From a virus: a stretch of DNA of 22,339 nucleotides. The position numbers and the translations under genes are program-made. The DNA lies in IMG/VR virus record IMGVR_UViG_3300047461_000359, positions 1 to 22,339 of that record; one strand, 5' to 3'. This document shows positions 1 to 7,918 of the stretch, piece after piece; within the stretch, counting starts at the first letter, position 1, and the number at the start of each line of letters is the position of its first letter. The notes under the pieces were generated by a model. It was given only the letters and a program-made list of their open reading frames with translations. It made no database searches and had not been told where the DNA came from.

Positions 1-771
1 GTTTTTGCCTTTTAGCGAAATTTCATAATCTTCACCGACAATTTTTGTAACCTTGGTGCCATCAGGATGTATTTCATCAAATGTACCTGCCTTATGATAA
101 GTATGCAGACGCTCTTGACCGGGTGTATCGTCAACCTCAAACACATGTCCGCTTTCAGTTTCCCTAACATGATTATAAGGATATTGAGACTTTGTTTCTT
201 CTACGCCTTGAGGGTTAGGCTCATTCCAAGATGATGCTGTTCTCCTACCACCAGGATCGTCACCTTCAATATTAGGTGCAAAGGCAATAGGAACTTCTTT
301 AATACGCATAGCTCGGCGGGATGCCAATGAGTAATGTTTTTCACCCATTGTGTCTCTAGCCAATCTTGATTGGTCAGATTCCGGAACTGTATTGCGTCCT
401 GATTTGTTAGAATTTAAAGGATATTTTCCATTAGGGTCATTGAAGCCAACTTCTTTATTAGGAGGTTGCATAGACAATGCGGCAATGGTTCCCATAATAA
501 TCGGAATCTGTCCTTCTCTACCATCAGCGAAAAAACCAACAACATGTGTGCCTTCAACCATACCGCTTGCAGATTGACCAATACCTGAAACGCCCGCAGA
601 AGTAATAGGTTGCATACAAGTTGCAAGGGGCAAGTCAGATGTAGGTAAAACAGCCTTATCAGGATTGTGATATCCTATAATACGAACTCTTACTCTGCCT
701 AGTTTACTTGGGTCATTCCTATCTTCAACAACACCTTGAAACCAACAAAATTCTGAATACACATTTTCCAT
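1..771 (-). CDS. 5: Baseplate hub protein gp5 (OB-fold plus needle start), 3' part beyond window
   Basis: Partial: 257 codons are visible from the ATG at 771, and the frame is still open at base 1. The N-terminal ~100 residues match the gp5 OB domain, including VSGIGQSASGMVEGTHVVGFF and GQIPIIMGTI. This domain anchors the gp5 trimer on the gp27 torus. Residues ~100-205 form a polar linker, followed by an EVDDTPGQERLH stretch like the start of the VgrG/gp5 C-terminal needle. No T4-type lysozyme domain lies between OB domain and needle, so this hub lacks the muramidase of T4 gp5. The start overlaps the gene 27 stop by one base (TAATG), so translation is probably coupled. Confidence 0.9.
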   Translation of the reverse strand, partial: MENVYSEFCWFQGVVEDRNDPSKLGRVRVRIIGYHNPDKAVLPTSDLPLATCMQPITSAGVSGIGQSASGMVEGTHVVGFFADGREGQIPIIMGTIAALSMQPPNKEVGFNDPNGKYPLNSNKSGRNTVPESDQSRLARDTMGEKHYSLASRRAMRIKEVPIAFAPNIEGDDPGGRRTASSWNEPNPQGVEETKSQYPYNHVRETESGHVFEVDDTPGQERLHTYHKAGTFDEIHPDGTKVTKIVGEDYEISLKGKN

Positions 772-2180
772 TAAAATTCTCCGGCGCCGTCACGGGCAAT
801 TTCCAAAATCATATTATGTCCCAGTTTATCTATATCATGTCTAATACCTGTTACAATATAAACACCCGAAACTTTGTCATCAAATAAATTTTCATATTCA
901 GGATTACTTTGCCCTTTATCACCAACACTAGGATAATTAAACTTGATTAATCTACCAACTTCAATGTCTGTTTTACCTGGAACTGTAATTTCATATTTTA
1001 AAACATCCAATTCAGCCAAAGAGGACTCTCGATAGCATACCGAGGATACTTGTGAGATGTCAAACGCATTTTTATTACCAAATAATCCAGATGCCCCCGC
1101 TTTATATTGTCTTTTACTTAGAGGGTCTGCAAACATACCCTTAGGGATAGGATTTATATTTCCTATATGTTTAAAACTATCATAGTTTATATCCAAAACA
1201 CTTTTGTCCTGTTCACGCCTAGCCGGTTGTTCAGGTGTGTAATCAAACTTAATATTGTAAATATCTTTCTTTGTCCAGTCATAACCATGTGTGACACTGC
1301 CGTAATATCCAGAACTTTGGTTTTCAATTTGGTCAAAATGTCTAGGATATTCCATTTTACTAACAGTTGTCATTTTATTAGAAATAAATGGTGAAGTATA
1401 TTTAAAATTACTTGAACGTTTATCCTGTGAATCTATTGTAATTTCATCTAAATTACTAACATAAACATATTCATCATACAATGTTTTTGTATCTTTTTGT
1501 TCCTGTGTGAGAGCAGTTATAGAAGTAAAATAATGTCCTTTGTTAGATTCAAAGAAAAGTGTGTTTGGTAATTTGTATTCATTACCAACAGTATTTTTTG
1601 CAACGTAGTTCATACATTTAAAGGGTGACCAATAATTGGATACAAATTCTAAGTTGTTTGAAAAATGTGGTGTATCTAGAATAGTTATTGAGGGATCTCC
1701 TGAATCTTTAAAATCAGGAGTCATAACACGCGGCTCGACGATATATTCAGAAAACAATTGTAAAGCGATTTCTTCGGTTGAACCATTAAATTTTTCACTT
1801 AGTCTAGTTATATTATCCTTAATACCTTCCATTGACATAAACTGAATTGTATAAAATTGTTCTCTATCACTGTTCAGGAATCTATCAGTTACGGCATAAA
1901 TTGCAAATGTTTTGTGTATAACATTTTCAGGTGTATCATTAAGTGCAGGTGTTCTAATTTTAAATGTAATTGTATCTCTGCCTAGGATAGGACTATTAGT
2001 TAGTAGATTAACGGCATCACTCACAACAACATGTCCAAATATGCAGGGTGTATGGATACTTTCGTGTAAAGTAATTTCAAGGAAAAAGTTTTGTAAATCT
2101 ATTGATTCCTTAATGCCTGTATTAAGATAGATAGATTCTATCCTAACATCACCCGCTGATTGTTGTAAATTTTGTGCCAT
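771..2180 (-). CDS. 27: Baseplate hub protein gp27-like
   Basis: 469 residues, somewhat longer than T4 gp27 (391). It lies directly upstream of gene 5 and downstream of gene 53, the expected partners. The N-terminal part (VRIESIYLNTG, LQNFFLEITLHESIHTPCIFGHV) is of the type seen in hub proteins with duplicated tail-tube-like barrels, and the C-terminal part ends in VSGVYIVTGIRHDIDKLGHNMILEIARDG. In T4, the gp27 trimer makes the torus that adapts the sixfold tube to the threefold gp5 needle. The ATG sits in TAATG with the gene 53 stop. The assignment comes from position plus recognisable hub-like sequence; the fold was not computed. Confidence 0.8.
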   Translation of the reverse strand: MAQNLQQSAGDVRIESIYLNTGIKESIDLQNFFLEITLHESIHTPCIFGHVVVSDAVNLLTNSPILGRDTITFKIRTPALNDTPENVIHKTFAIYAVTDRFLNSDREQFYTIQFMSMEGIKDNITRLSEKFNGSTEEIALQLFSEYIVEPRVMTPDFKDSGDPSITILDTPHFSNNLEFVSNYWSPFKCMNYVAKNTVGNEYKLPNTLFFESNKGHYFTSITALTQEQKDTKTLYDEYVYVSNLDEITIDSQDKRSSNFKYTSPFISNKMTTVSKMEYPRHFDQIENQSSGYYGSVTHGYDWTKKDIYNIKFDYTPEQPARREQDKSVLDINYDSFKHIGNINPIPKGMFADPLSKRQYKAGASGLFGNKNAFDISQVSSVCYRESSLAELDVLKYEITVPGKTDIEVGRLIKFNYPSVGDKGQSNPEYENLFDDKVSGVYIVTGIRHDIDKLGHNMILEIARDGAGEF

Positions 2181-2707
2181 TATTCGTTAATCAATTGTTT
2201 AAATTCAGTGATAAAATCATTTAAATATCTAGGTTGCAAAACTTTAATGTTTTGCCTAGAATCATTCTCAAATCTTTCATGCTCTATGTGTGTTACCTCA
2301 AACATTTCACCGGCTGTAATAAGAGCAGCATTGTAATCAGAACAAATTAAAGGACTATCATATAATGCAAAATGATGTGTTGCATTGGCGTTTCCTGCGC
2401 CATATTTCTTTTCAACAAGAGCGTCAAGTTGTTCCTCTGTATAATACCATTCTAAGTAAGGATCTATAATATTATTAATTAACAATATGACCCAATGATA
2501 TTTTGCATTATTATAAAGGAAGAACGAAATATCCTCGGGTCTTTCTCCCGACTTAATTGTATATTCCTCAAGGAATGCTTCATTTACAATAAATGAATCT
2601 TTAGGGGCAACTCTACGAAATATATCTGTTAACGTAATTAAGGATTCGTTACCATCATTTTTTTCATCAATCTTATATAAAATTTTAGGAAAGTGTTCAA
2701 AAAACAT
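2180..2707 (-). CDS. 53: Baseplate wedge protein gp53
   Basis: 175 residues from the ATG at 2707, which lies one base after the gene 48 stop. An upstream TTG at 2725 would add six residues, but the ATG start (MFFEHFPKILYKI) fits the family and has an AAGG about 8 bases upstream. The central part (SGERPEDISFFLYNNAKYHWVILLINNIIDP) is typical of the gp53 wedge family. T4 gp53 (196 residues) joins wedges around the hub, and its middle region resembles a LysM-type fold. The gene lies in the leftward baseplate operon 48-53-27-5. Confidence 0.9.
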   Translation of the reverse strand: MFFEHFPKILYKIDEKNDGNESLITLTDIFRRVAPKDSFIVNEAFLEEYTIKSGERPEDISFFLYNNAKYHWVILLINNIIDPYLEWYYTEEQLDALVEKKYGAGNANATHHFALYDSPLICSDYNAALITAGEMFEVTHIEHERFENDSRQNIKVLQPRYLNDFITEFKQLINE

Positions 2708-2708
2708 T

Positions 2709-3941
2709 TTAGTAACCTTGCTCAATTCTATCTTTTGTCATAAGTTCAAGCTCTTTAAATGCTAATTGCATTGTAATTTCTGAAGGTGCGCCGCCTACAT
2801 CCTTAAATGTAGTAAAAGAGCCGCCAGCGCCATAATCCACTTTCATATCTGTTAATGCACATGTAGATATTTTATTGACAAATCTATTTTCGGCGCCCCT
2901 ATATCTAAATTCTATCTGAAACTCGGAAGGATATGTAAGGAAGAAATCACTTGTATCTCTGCCTGAGTGCATATGATATTTGAATGTATCAATGATTTGC
3001 ATAACATTTTCTAATTCATTTCTATTTCTCGGAGCGAACTTCCATTCAAAAGCAAAGTCTCGAAAGTTCATAGTTTTAAAGAGTTGCTCTTTAAAAGGAT
3101 TTACAACCTTTTTAGTGAGTGCTTGAACCGTGCCGCCAAAATCTACATTTAATCCAATTTGTTTAAAAATATCAGAAACACCTATCAAACCTCGACCTAT
3201 TGCCTCACCTGCTCCCCCAGCACTTTTTAAAAATTCGTCTAAACTTGTGGTACCCGGTCCCACTTGTGTTATAGCACCGCCTATTGTTCCCAATTCAGTA
3301 TCCTGCCATTGTGCGCCATACTTAGTGCTAAGAGACTGAGGAATATAAAGTTGAATAATTGTATTTGTTTTAATAAGTCCCGTTCTAGAATTGAGTGCAT
3401 TGGCACCTAGGGCAAATCCACCTAAACCCACAGCCGTTTTTACTAATCCGCTAGCGCCGCCGCGGCCCAAAGCCTTGCCGGTCGCCAAGGCCGCCACACT
3501 ACCCGCAGTTCCTAATGCGGCAGCCTGAGCAGTAGCCACAGAAAATAATCCTGCTCCCTGTTCTGCATTTACTCTATTTTCACTACTATCTGAGTATAAA
3601 GCACCTGGAGCCTCACCGCTTCTAATAGCTTTTGCTTCATTAGAAGGTATTCTTTCTAGAATATTAAACACCATAGAGTGTGGTTGAATTTCGGAATCAA
3701 TGTCCTGAGGATACCGATATGTTCTTTTTTGTTTACGCCGTTTGGCACGTTCAATTCTTTCTTCAACATTTAGGTCACCATTGCCTTGGGGAACTTCTTT
3801 TATAACAGAATTGGCTTGGGATGCCTCTTCATTACTAGATGAGACTGCATCCTTATTTTGGCTAATCTCATCGTTTCTGTTTGGACCTCCCCGAGAATTT
3901 TTTCTTCTCTGTCTTCGTTGTCCTGGTGTCTCTTGTGCCAT
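2709..3941 (-). CDS. 48: Baseplate tail-tube cap protein gp48
   Basis: 410 residues against 364 in T4. The C-terminal half (MNFRDFAFEWKFAPRNRNELENVMQIIDTFKYHM, YPSEFQIEFRYRG, FTTFKDVGGAPSEITMQLAFKELELMTKDRIEQGY) is characteristic of gp48/gp54 proteins, which carry a tail-tube-like fold and cap the central baseplate hole so that tube polymerisation can start. Two regions stand out. The first is a very polar, basic N-terminus (residues ~1-95, with QRRQRRKNSRG and RAKRRKQKRTYRYP). The second is an Ala/Gly-rich hydrophobic stretch (~128-182). It is the first gene of the leftward late operon, with a late promoter 35 bases upstream. A gp54 identity is the alternative. Confidence 0.8.
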   Translation of the reverse strand: MAQETPGQRRQRRKNSRGGPNRNDEISQNKDAVSSSNEEASQANSVIKEVPQGNGDLNVEERIERAKRRKQKRTYRYPQDIDSEIQPHSMVFNILERIPSNEAKAIRSGEAPGALYSDSSENRVNAEQGAGLFSVATAQAAALGTAGSVAALATGKALGRGGASGLVKTAVGLGGFALGANALNSRTGLIKTNTIIQLYIPQSLSTKYGAQWQDTELGTIGGAITQVGPGTTSLDEFLKSAGGAGEAIGRGLIGVSDIFKQIGLNVDFGGTVQALTKKVVNPFKEQLFKTMNFRDFAFEWKFAPRNRNELENVMQIIDTFKYHMHSGRDTSDFFLTYPSEFQIEFRYRGAENRFVNKISTCALTDMKVDYGAGGSFTTFKDVGGAPSEITMQLAFKELELMTKDRIEQGY

Positions 3942-3945
3942 TTGT

Positions 3946-3953
3946 GATAAATA
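3946..3953 (+). promoter_or_regulatory. Possible late promoter for gene 4 (one mismatch)
   Basis: GATAAATA on the plus strand differs from the late octamer only at its first base. It lies 30 bases before the gene 4 start and is interleaved with the minus-strand late promoter at 3976-3983. Expression of the rightward structural genes needs a promoter here. A mismatch at the first T weakens the case. Confidence 0.4.
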
Positions 3954-3975
3954 CCTTTATTACATTGTTTTAGAC

Positions 3976-3983
3976 TATTTATA
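3976..3983 (-). promoter_or_regulatory. T4-type late promoter for the 48-53-27-5 operon
   Basis: An exact TATAAATA octamer on the minus strand, ending 35 bases before the gene 48 ATG. In T4-like phages this octamer at about -13 to -6 is the whole late promoter, read by host RNA polymerase with gp55, gp33 and gp45. Transcription would start near 3970. A gp33 homologue is encoded in this window. The octamer overlaps the first base of the oppositely oriented gene 4 ATG. Confidence 0.8.
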
Positions 3984-4426
3984 TGACTTATACCAAAAAT
4001 TTACACCAAGGGCGTTTTATTCCTCGCAATCCTAAAAAGTATCGCGGTGACCCTACTAATATTATTTATCGCTCTAGTTATGAGCTTAAATTTATGAATT
4101 GGTGTGATATGAATGAAGACCTTCAAGAATGGGGTTCCGAAGAAATTGCAATACCTTATAGGTCACCCCTTGATAATAAAATACACAGATACTTTCCTGA
4201 CTTTTATATAAAGGTAGGTAAGAAGAAGTATCTAATTGAAATAAAACCAGAACGTTTTACAAAAGAACCCACAATACCTAAAAGAAGAACAAAACGTTTT
4301 ATCAACGAGGTAAAACAATGGGGCGTGAACCTAGCAAAGTGGGAAAGTGCCAAAGAGTTTTGTATTGACCAGGGCTGGGAGTTTAAAATTATTACAGAGA
4401 AAGAATTAGGCATCTCGTATAAATAG
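3983..4426 (+). CDS. 4: Head completion protein gp4 (PD-(D/E)XK nuclease-like fold)
   Basis: 147 residues, matching T4 gp4 (about 150), a head-completion protein needed before tail joining. The sequence shows the layout of a PD-(D/E)XK nuclease: E34 in RSSYELKFMNW, D73 in YFPDFYI, then E86-I-K88 in KKYLIEIKP. In T4-like phages gp4 has this nuclease-like signature, but its exact activity in head filling is not settled. It is the first gene of the rightward structural block. No clear Shine-Dalgarno sequence precedes the ATG. The last codons contain a late promoter octamer for the next gene. Confidence 0.88.
   Translation: MTYTKNLHQGRFIPRNPKKYRGDPTNIIYRSSYELKFMNWCDMNEDLQEWGSEEIAIPYRSPLDNKIHRYFPDFYIKVGKKKYLIEIKPERFTKEPTIPKRRTKRFINEVKQWGVNLAKWESAKEFCIDQGWEFKIITEKELGISYK
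4418..4425 (+). promoter_or_regulatory. T4-type late promoter at the end of gene 4
   Basis: An exact TATAAATA overlaps the gene 4 stop codon (TAG at 4424-4426). With the usual spacing, transcription would start at about 4431. That is the A of the next gene's ATG, so the transcript would have essentially no leader. The octamer also encodes the final codons (YK, stop) of gp4, so a chance origin cannot be excluded. Confidence 0.65.
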
Positions 4427-4430
4427 TCGT

Positions 4431-5003
4431 ATGGCTAATCCATTTGAAACAATACGACTAAACGCAGGCGACACAAAACGTTCTGTAAATTGGTATCAAG
4501 ATCAAATTAGAAAACTTGCAGGAGGTGTTAATGCACCTGGACAAGTATTTGCATCTGACTTGGGTGAAACTTCCGGACGTCCAGAAGTAGGTAGCATGTA
4601 TATGTTTGTATATGACCCTAAGACAAAAGCAAAGTTGCCCTACTATGACAGATTCCCCCTTGTATTGCCCTATGACAATGCCACAGGAGGGTTCTACGGG
4701 CTTAACTTACATTACTTGCCTTATATGTTAAGAGCAAAACTACTAGGTGCATTAATTGAAACAAAAGATTCAAGAACCATTGGTCCGGATACACAAATGA
4801 GATATAACTGGAATGTTTTGCAAAGTGCATCACGTTTTCCAGGAGTTCAGCCTACAGTGAAACGTTATTTGTTTAACCATATAAGATCAAGAATTTTAAG
4901 AGTCAACCCCGAGAATTGGCAGACAGCTATTATGTTACCAGTTGAAAAATTTGAGGGTGCTGGCAAACAAACAGTATTTAACGATTCAATGGCGGCAATC
5001 TAA
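4431..5003 (+). CDS. Conserved T4-like virion structural protein (unassigned number)
   Basis: 190 residues. The middle carries a striking conserved-looking block (YYDRFPLVLPYDNATGGFYG followed by LNLHYLPYMLRAKLLGAL, residues ~72-107), a pattern I associate with structural proteins of marine and other large T4-like myoviruses. No enzyme motif is seen. It lies between gene 4 and a tail-tube-fold gene in a late-transcribed block, so a role in the neck, DNA end or tail completion (position of T4 genes 2 or 3) is plausible but not shown. Its stop overlaps the next start (TAATG). Confidence 0.6.
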   Translation: MANPFETIRLNAGDTKRSVNWYQDQIRKLAGGVNAPGQVFASDLGETSGRPEVGSMYMFVYDPKTKAKLPYYDRFPLVLPYDNATGGFYGLNLHYLPYMLRAKLLGALIETKDSRTIGPDTQMRYNWNVLQSASRFPGVQPTVKRYLFNHIRSRILRVNPENWQTAIMLPVEKFEGAGKQTVFNDSMAAI

Positions 5004-5620
5004 TGGCAGATTCATACTTCAAGTTTAATGATTTACTTGCAAAAGTAAGAAAAGAAGATTTATCACGATCAGGTAGATTTGAGATAGAAATAAACGGTCC
5101 CCCTGGTCTTGGTTATGATAGACATGTTTCTATTTTATGTGAGGAAGCCGCGGTTCCAGGAATACTTATACCTAGTGCGCCTATAAAAATTGGTAACTGG
5201 ACTGAATTCCGTGCCCAGAGTTTGGAATATCTAGGGGAATCAGCATCCTTTACTTTTTATTGTGATGCTAATTGGGACGTTCGTGCATACTTTGAGGATT
5301 GGATAGGTAGTGCAACTGTAGATCCTTTGTCCAAGGAAGTAGGCTTTTATAATGATTATACCGGTAGAATAACAATATACACATTGGATAGGGGCGATAG
5401 AAGAACTGGGGAATGGACACTTGTAGATGCATTTCCTCGGACCATTGCATTAACACCTTTATCAGCATCCAATGAAGGAATCAATCGTGTAAACGTTATA
5501 ATGCAATACAAATATTGGAAGTCCGATGGACTGCCGGTTGATAGTAAATACAAAGGACTTAAACGTTTTCTTAACTTTAAAGATTTGGATCTTAGGGAAA
5601 TACTTAGAAGAAATTTATAA
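5003..5620 (+). CDS. Tail-tube-fold protein, possible gp54 tube initiator
   Basis: 205 residues. Features resemble the T4 gp19/gp54/gp48 barrel family: an N-terminal RSGRFEIEI strand, a CEEAAVPGILIPSAPIKIGNWTEFRAQSLEY-type segment comparable to the gp19 'ATALPAG' region, DWIGSATVDP, and a C-terminal GINRVNVIMQYKYW strand like the gp19 'FEVTLALDYW' end. The length lies between gp19 (163) and gp54 (320). The neighbouring hub and chaperone genes favour a baseplate-proximal tube initiator (gp54) over the major tube protein, which normally sits beside sheath gene 18. It is followed by a 15-base gap with a good AGGAG site for the next gene. Confidence 0.6.
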   Translation: MADSYFKFNDLLAKVRKEDLSRSGRFEIEINGPPGLGYDRHVSILCEEAAVPGILIPSAPIKIGNWTEFRAQSLEYLGESASFTFYCDANWDVRAYFEDWIGSATVDPLSKEVGFYNDYTGRITIYTLDRGDRRTGEWTLVDAFPRTIALTPLSASNEGINRVNVIMQYKYWKSDGLPVDSKYKGLKRFLNFKDLDLREILRRNL

Positions 5621-5635
5621 TTAGGAGTAAATATT

Positions 5636-6334
5636 ATGCTACCTCAGGTAGATGTACCTTTAATTGAAATCGAGATGTTTTCTACAAAAGATATCGTTAA
5701 TTTCAGACCCTTCCTTGTAAAGGAAGAAAAAATGCTTGTCATGGCTAGTGAAACTAATGACATTAATGATATGATGAAAGCTACACAGCAGATCATAACG
5801 AATTGTTCTTTTGGAAAAATTGAGGGAGATAAACTTCCCTTATTTGAACTACAATATATTTTTCTAAAACTTAGATCTGCATCCATATCTAATGCAATAG
5901 ATTTAAATATGGTTTGTGGTGATTGCGGAACACAATATAATCATCAGTTAAATTTAGAAGATTTAGAACTTACGCTAGATGAGGATCACAAGAATCCAAT
6001 AAAACTTTCCAAGACTATGGCAGTGGAAATGAAATATCCTGATGCCAAGGAAATGGCTAAGTTATTGGAAGGTGACAACAATGAAGCGATATACGCACTT
6101 GTAGCAAAAAGTATTAAAACAATTTATGACGATGATGAAGTTATTGAGTGTGATGAAATATCAGAAACAGAGATGTATCAATGGGTAGAGAACTTACCAG
6201 CAACAAACTTTGAAAATATCAGAGAGTTTTTTGAAACAATGCCTGCTCTTGAACATCTTATTGAATTTAAATGTGCTAACTGTGGGAAGGAAAATTATCT
6301 TAATTTGAACGGTTATGTAAATTTTTTCGTATAA
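5636..6334 (+). CDS. 26: Baseplate hub assembly protein, gp26/gp51 type (zero-frame product)
   Basis: 232 residues with the pattern of the T4 baseplate-hub chaperone family (gp26/gp51, 'T4_baseplate'). There is an acidic helical middle and two CxxC pairs (C94/C97 in CGDCGTQYNH and C213/C216 in CANCGKENY), which probably form one zinc-ribbon-like site. It lies directly before the probable tape measure gene, the usual place for tail assembly chaperones. The start has AGGAG 9 bases upstream. The final codons contain a slippery heptamer that allows a -1 extension. The gp26 versus gp51 name is uncertain; membership in the hub-assembly family is fairly secure. Confidence 0.78.
   Translation: MLPQVDVPLIEIEMFSTKDIVNFRPFLVKEEKMLVMASETNDINDMMKATQQIITNCSFGKIEGDKLPLFELQYIFLKLRSASISNAIDLNMVCGDCGTQYNHQLNLEDLELTLDEDHKNPIKLSKTMAVEMKYPDAKEMAKLLEGDNNEAIYALVAKSIKTIYDDDEVIECDEISETEMYQWVENLPATNFENIREFFETMPALEHLIEFKCANCGKENYLNLNGYVNFFV
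6322..6328 (+). promoter_or_regulatory. Programmed -1 frameshift slippery site (T TTT TTC)
   Basis: The zero-frame codons AAT-TTT-TTC at the end of the hub-chaperone gene contain TTTTTTC in the canonical X XXY YYZ register. Both tRNAs can re-pair after slipping back one base. The zero frame stops two codons later (GTA TAA). The -1 frame stays open for 59 more codons with protein-like sequence. This mirrors the conserved frameshift of chaperone genes placed before tape measure genes in many tailed phages (lambda G/GT and Mu are the established examples). Confidence 0.72.
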
Positions 6335-6507
6335 ACCTCTCCCATGAATCGTTAGAAAACTTTTTTAAAACCAATTTTTTATTAATGCAGGAACATAAAT
6401 ACTCATTAACAGAAATAGAAAATTGGTTGCCTTGGGAGAGGACCGTTTACATTGCAATGCTAATAGAACATCTTAAGAAAAAAGCCGAAAAGAATAAAAA
6501 TGGATAG
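6328..6507 (+). CDS. -1 frame extension of the hub chaperone (gp26-type fusion tail)
   Basis: This is an open frame of 59 codons entered from the slippery site. It contains LSHESLENFFKTNFLLMQEH, then YSLTEIENWLPWERTVYIAML, then a basic end (HLKKKAEKNKNG). The 'YSLTEIENxxPWER' pattern looks conserved, and it begins upstream of the only internal ATG, so it is unlikely to be an independent gene using that ATG. Fusion would give a protein of about 290 residues (231 zero-frame residues plus 59). The frame overlaps the tape measure ATG by eight bases (ATGGATAG). No gene otherwise explains 6335-6499. Confidence 0.72.
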   Translation, partial: RINLSHESLENFFKTNFLLMQEHKYSLTEIENWLPWERTVYIAMLIEHLKKKAEKNKNG

Positions 6508-7918
6508 AGCAGTTAGTTTAACAAAAAGATTTTTAGGTGTAGATGAAAGTGTAAAAGGCTTTGGCGCGGTTGCAAAGCAGGCATTACGTCCTTCAACTCT
6601 TTTCGGCACAGGCACTTCTGTAGGGTCAGCAAGGGCATCAATGCCAGGTGCAACTCCACAAACTACACAAGCGGCAAGCAATGTTACAATACCTGAAGAT
6701 CCGACGGAAAGTTTAATCGCGGAAGAAATATCCTCTCTTAATAAAAATCTCGAACAAAATATTAGAGCTCTTGATAATACCCTCGAAGCAAATGTTAAGT
6801 TAATGTCAAGGGACGTTGCCTTTTTAACAAGGCAAATTGCTGACCAAGCAAATGATATGGATTTGAATCCCGACAGCCCAACAAAACGTCAAATTGACGA
6901 TTTGATTGAAGAACAGGAAGCCACAACAAGAGCTATATTGAATATGAATGGCATGGGCGGTATGATGGGCGGATTTCCTATGGGAGGTAGACGTCCTGGC
7001 TTTTTTGGTCGTAATAAAACAGGGCGCACCGTGGCGAAGGCAGGAGGTGCCGCTGGCATGGGCGCGGGCGCAAATGCTCTTAAAGGAGCAACACAAGCAA
7101 ACCTTCCTAAGGGTACCAAATTAAATTCAGCCGGAAGATTAGTTGATGCAAAATCAGGTAAATTTGTAAAAAATCCTGCTGGACAGACACAGACAAAGAT
7201 AAACCAAAATATTCAGAATAAAGTAAAGAAAAAAGTTGGTTTGAAAATAGGTGCTAAACTTGCAACTAGAGGTGCTTTGGCAGCAACAGGTGTAGGTGCA
7301 GTTGCAAGTGCAGGTTTACTTGCATATGATGTGGGTGAGGCTGTCTTCAGTAAGGGTGCAAGAGCTGAATATACTATGGCAAACCCAATGGCATCTGAAG
7401 AAGATAAACAGGAAGCATTGGATTATCTAATAAAAGAGGATCCTACAAGATTGGGTGTTGAAGGTCTCGAGAATATTACACCTGAAAAACGTATGGACTT
7501 CCTATCTGCACAGGACGAAAATCCAGAACTGACAAGTGAACAATTCAATACACAAATGATAGAAGAGCAGGGCGGTCCAACAGATAAACAATTGGCTGAT
7601 TTACAGTCCAAAGTAACCGACCAAACTTCTGGCTTCTTCAATAGGAAAAGCAATGACCTTGAAGAAGCACAGGCAATGATTAAAAGTTCCGGTATGGAAG
7701 GCCAAGTTGTTGCTAGGGAAACAAACAATGGTATTGAACTTGAAAGAGTTACAGAAGATACAACTAAAGGTATGGATGGAGCAGGGCAAACACCTCCGAT
7801 AGTAGTAAATGCTCCTCAAGCGGCGCAGGCACCTCAACCTGACATTGTTGTAACATTACCTAAAACTATTTTGTCGCAAAATCCGTCAGCACGAAAATTT
7901 ATTGCCTCAACATTCTAA
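6500..7918 (+). CDS. Probable tape measure / baseplate hub-tail length protein (gp29 position)
   Basis: 472 residues. Regions in order: a low-complexity start; a predicted coiled coil around residues 72-120 (EEISSLNKNLEQNIRALDNTLEANVKLMSRD pattern); a Gly/Met-rich segment (~150-170, MNGMGGMMGGFPMGG); a basic stretch; a hydrophobic Ala/Gly segment (~250-280) that could insert in a membrane; and an acidic, helical C-terminal half. These features, and the position right after a frameshifting chaperone, fit a tail-length ruler such as T4 gp29 (590 residues), though it is shorter. The last bases overlap the stop of the convergent radical SAM gene. Identity is inferred mainly from context. Confidence 0.6.
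   Translation: MDRAVSLTKRFLGVDESVKGFGAVAKQALRPSTLFGTGTSVGSARASMPGATPQTTQAASNVTIPEDPTESLIAEEISSLNKNLEQNIRALDNTLEANVKLMSRDVAFLTRQIADQANDMDLNPDSPTKRQIDDLIEEQEATTRAILNMNGMGGMMGGFPMGGRRPGFFGRNKTGRTVAKAGGAAGMGAGANALKGATQANLPKGTKLNSAGRLVDAKSGKFVKNPAGQTQTKINQNIQNKVKKKVGLKIGAKLATRGALAATGVGAVASAGLLAYDVGEAVFSKGARAEYTMANPMASEEDKQEALDYLIKEDPTRLGVEGLENITPEKRMDFLSAQDENPELTSEQFNTQMIEEQGGPTDKQLADLQSKVTDQTSGFFNRKSNDLEEAQAMIKSSGMEGQVVARETNNGIELERVTEDTTKGMDGAGQTPPIVVNAPQAAQAPQPDIVVTLPKTILSQNPSARKFIASTF

Noticed and set aside
2708-2725. TTG start six codons upstream for gene 53
   Set aside because: It would overlap gene 48 by 17 bases. The ATG at 2707 directly after the stop has better spacing to AAGG and matches the family start.
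5636-6334. Reading the CxxC pairs of the hub chaperone as a DNA-binding zinc finger regulator
   Set aside because: The position before the tape measure gene and the overall pattern fit the baseplate-hub assembly family. The zinc site is probably structural.
6394-6401. CATAAATA as a late promoter for the tape measure gene
   Set aside because: One mismatch and located within the frameshift extension about 100 bases from the gene. Not strong enough to list.
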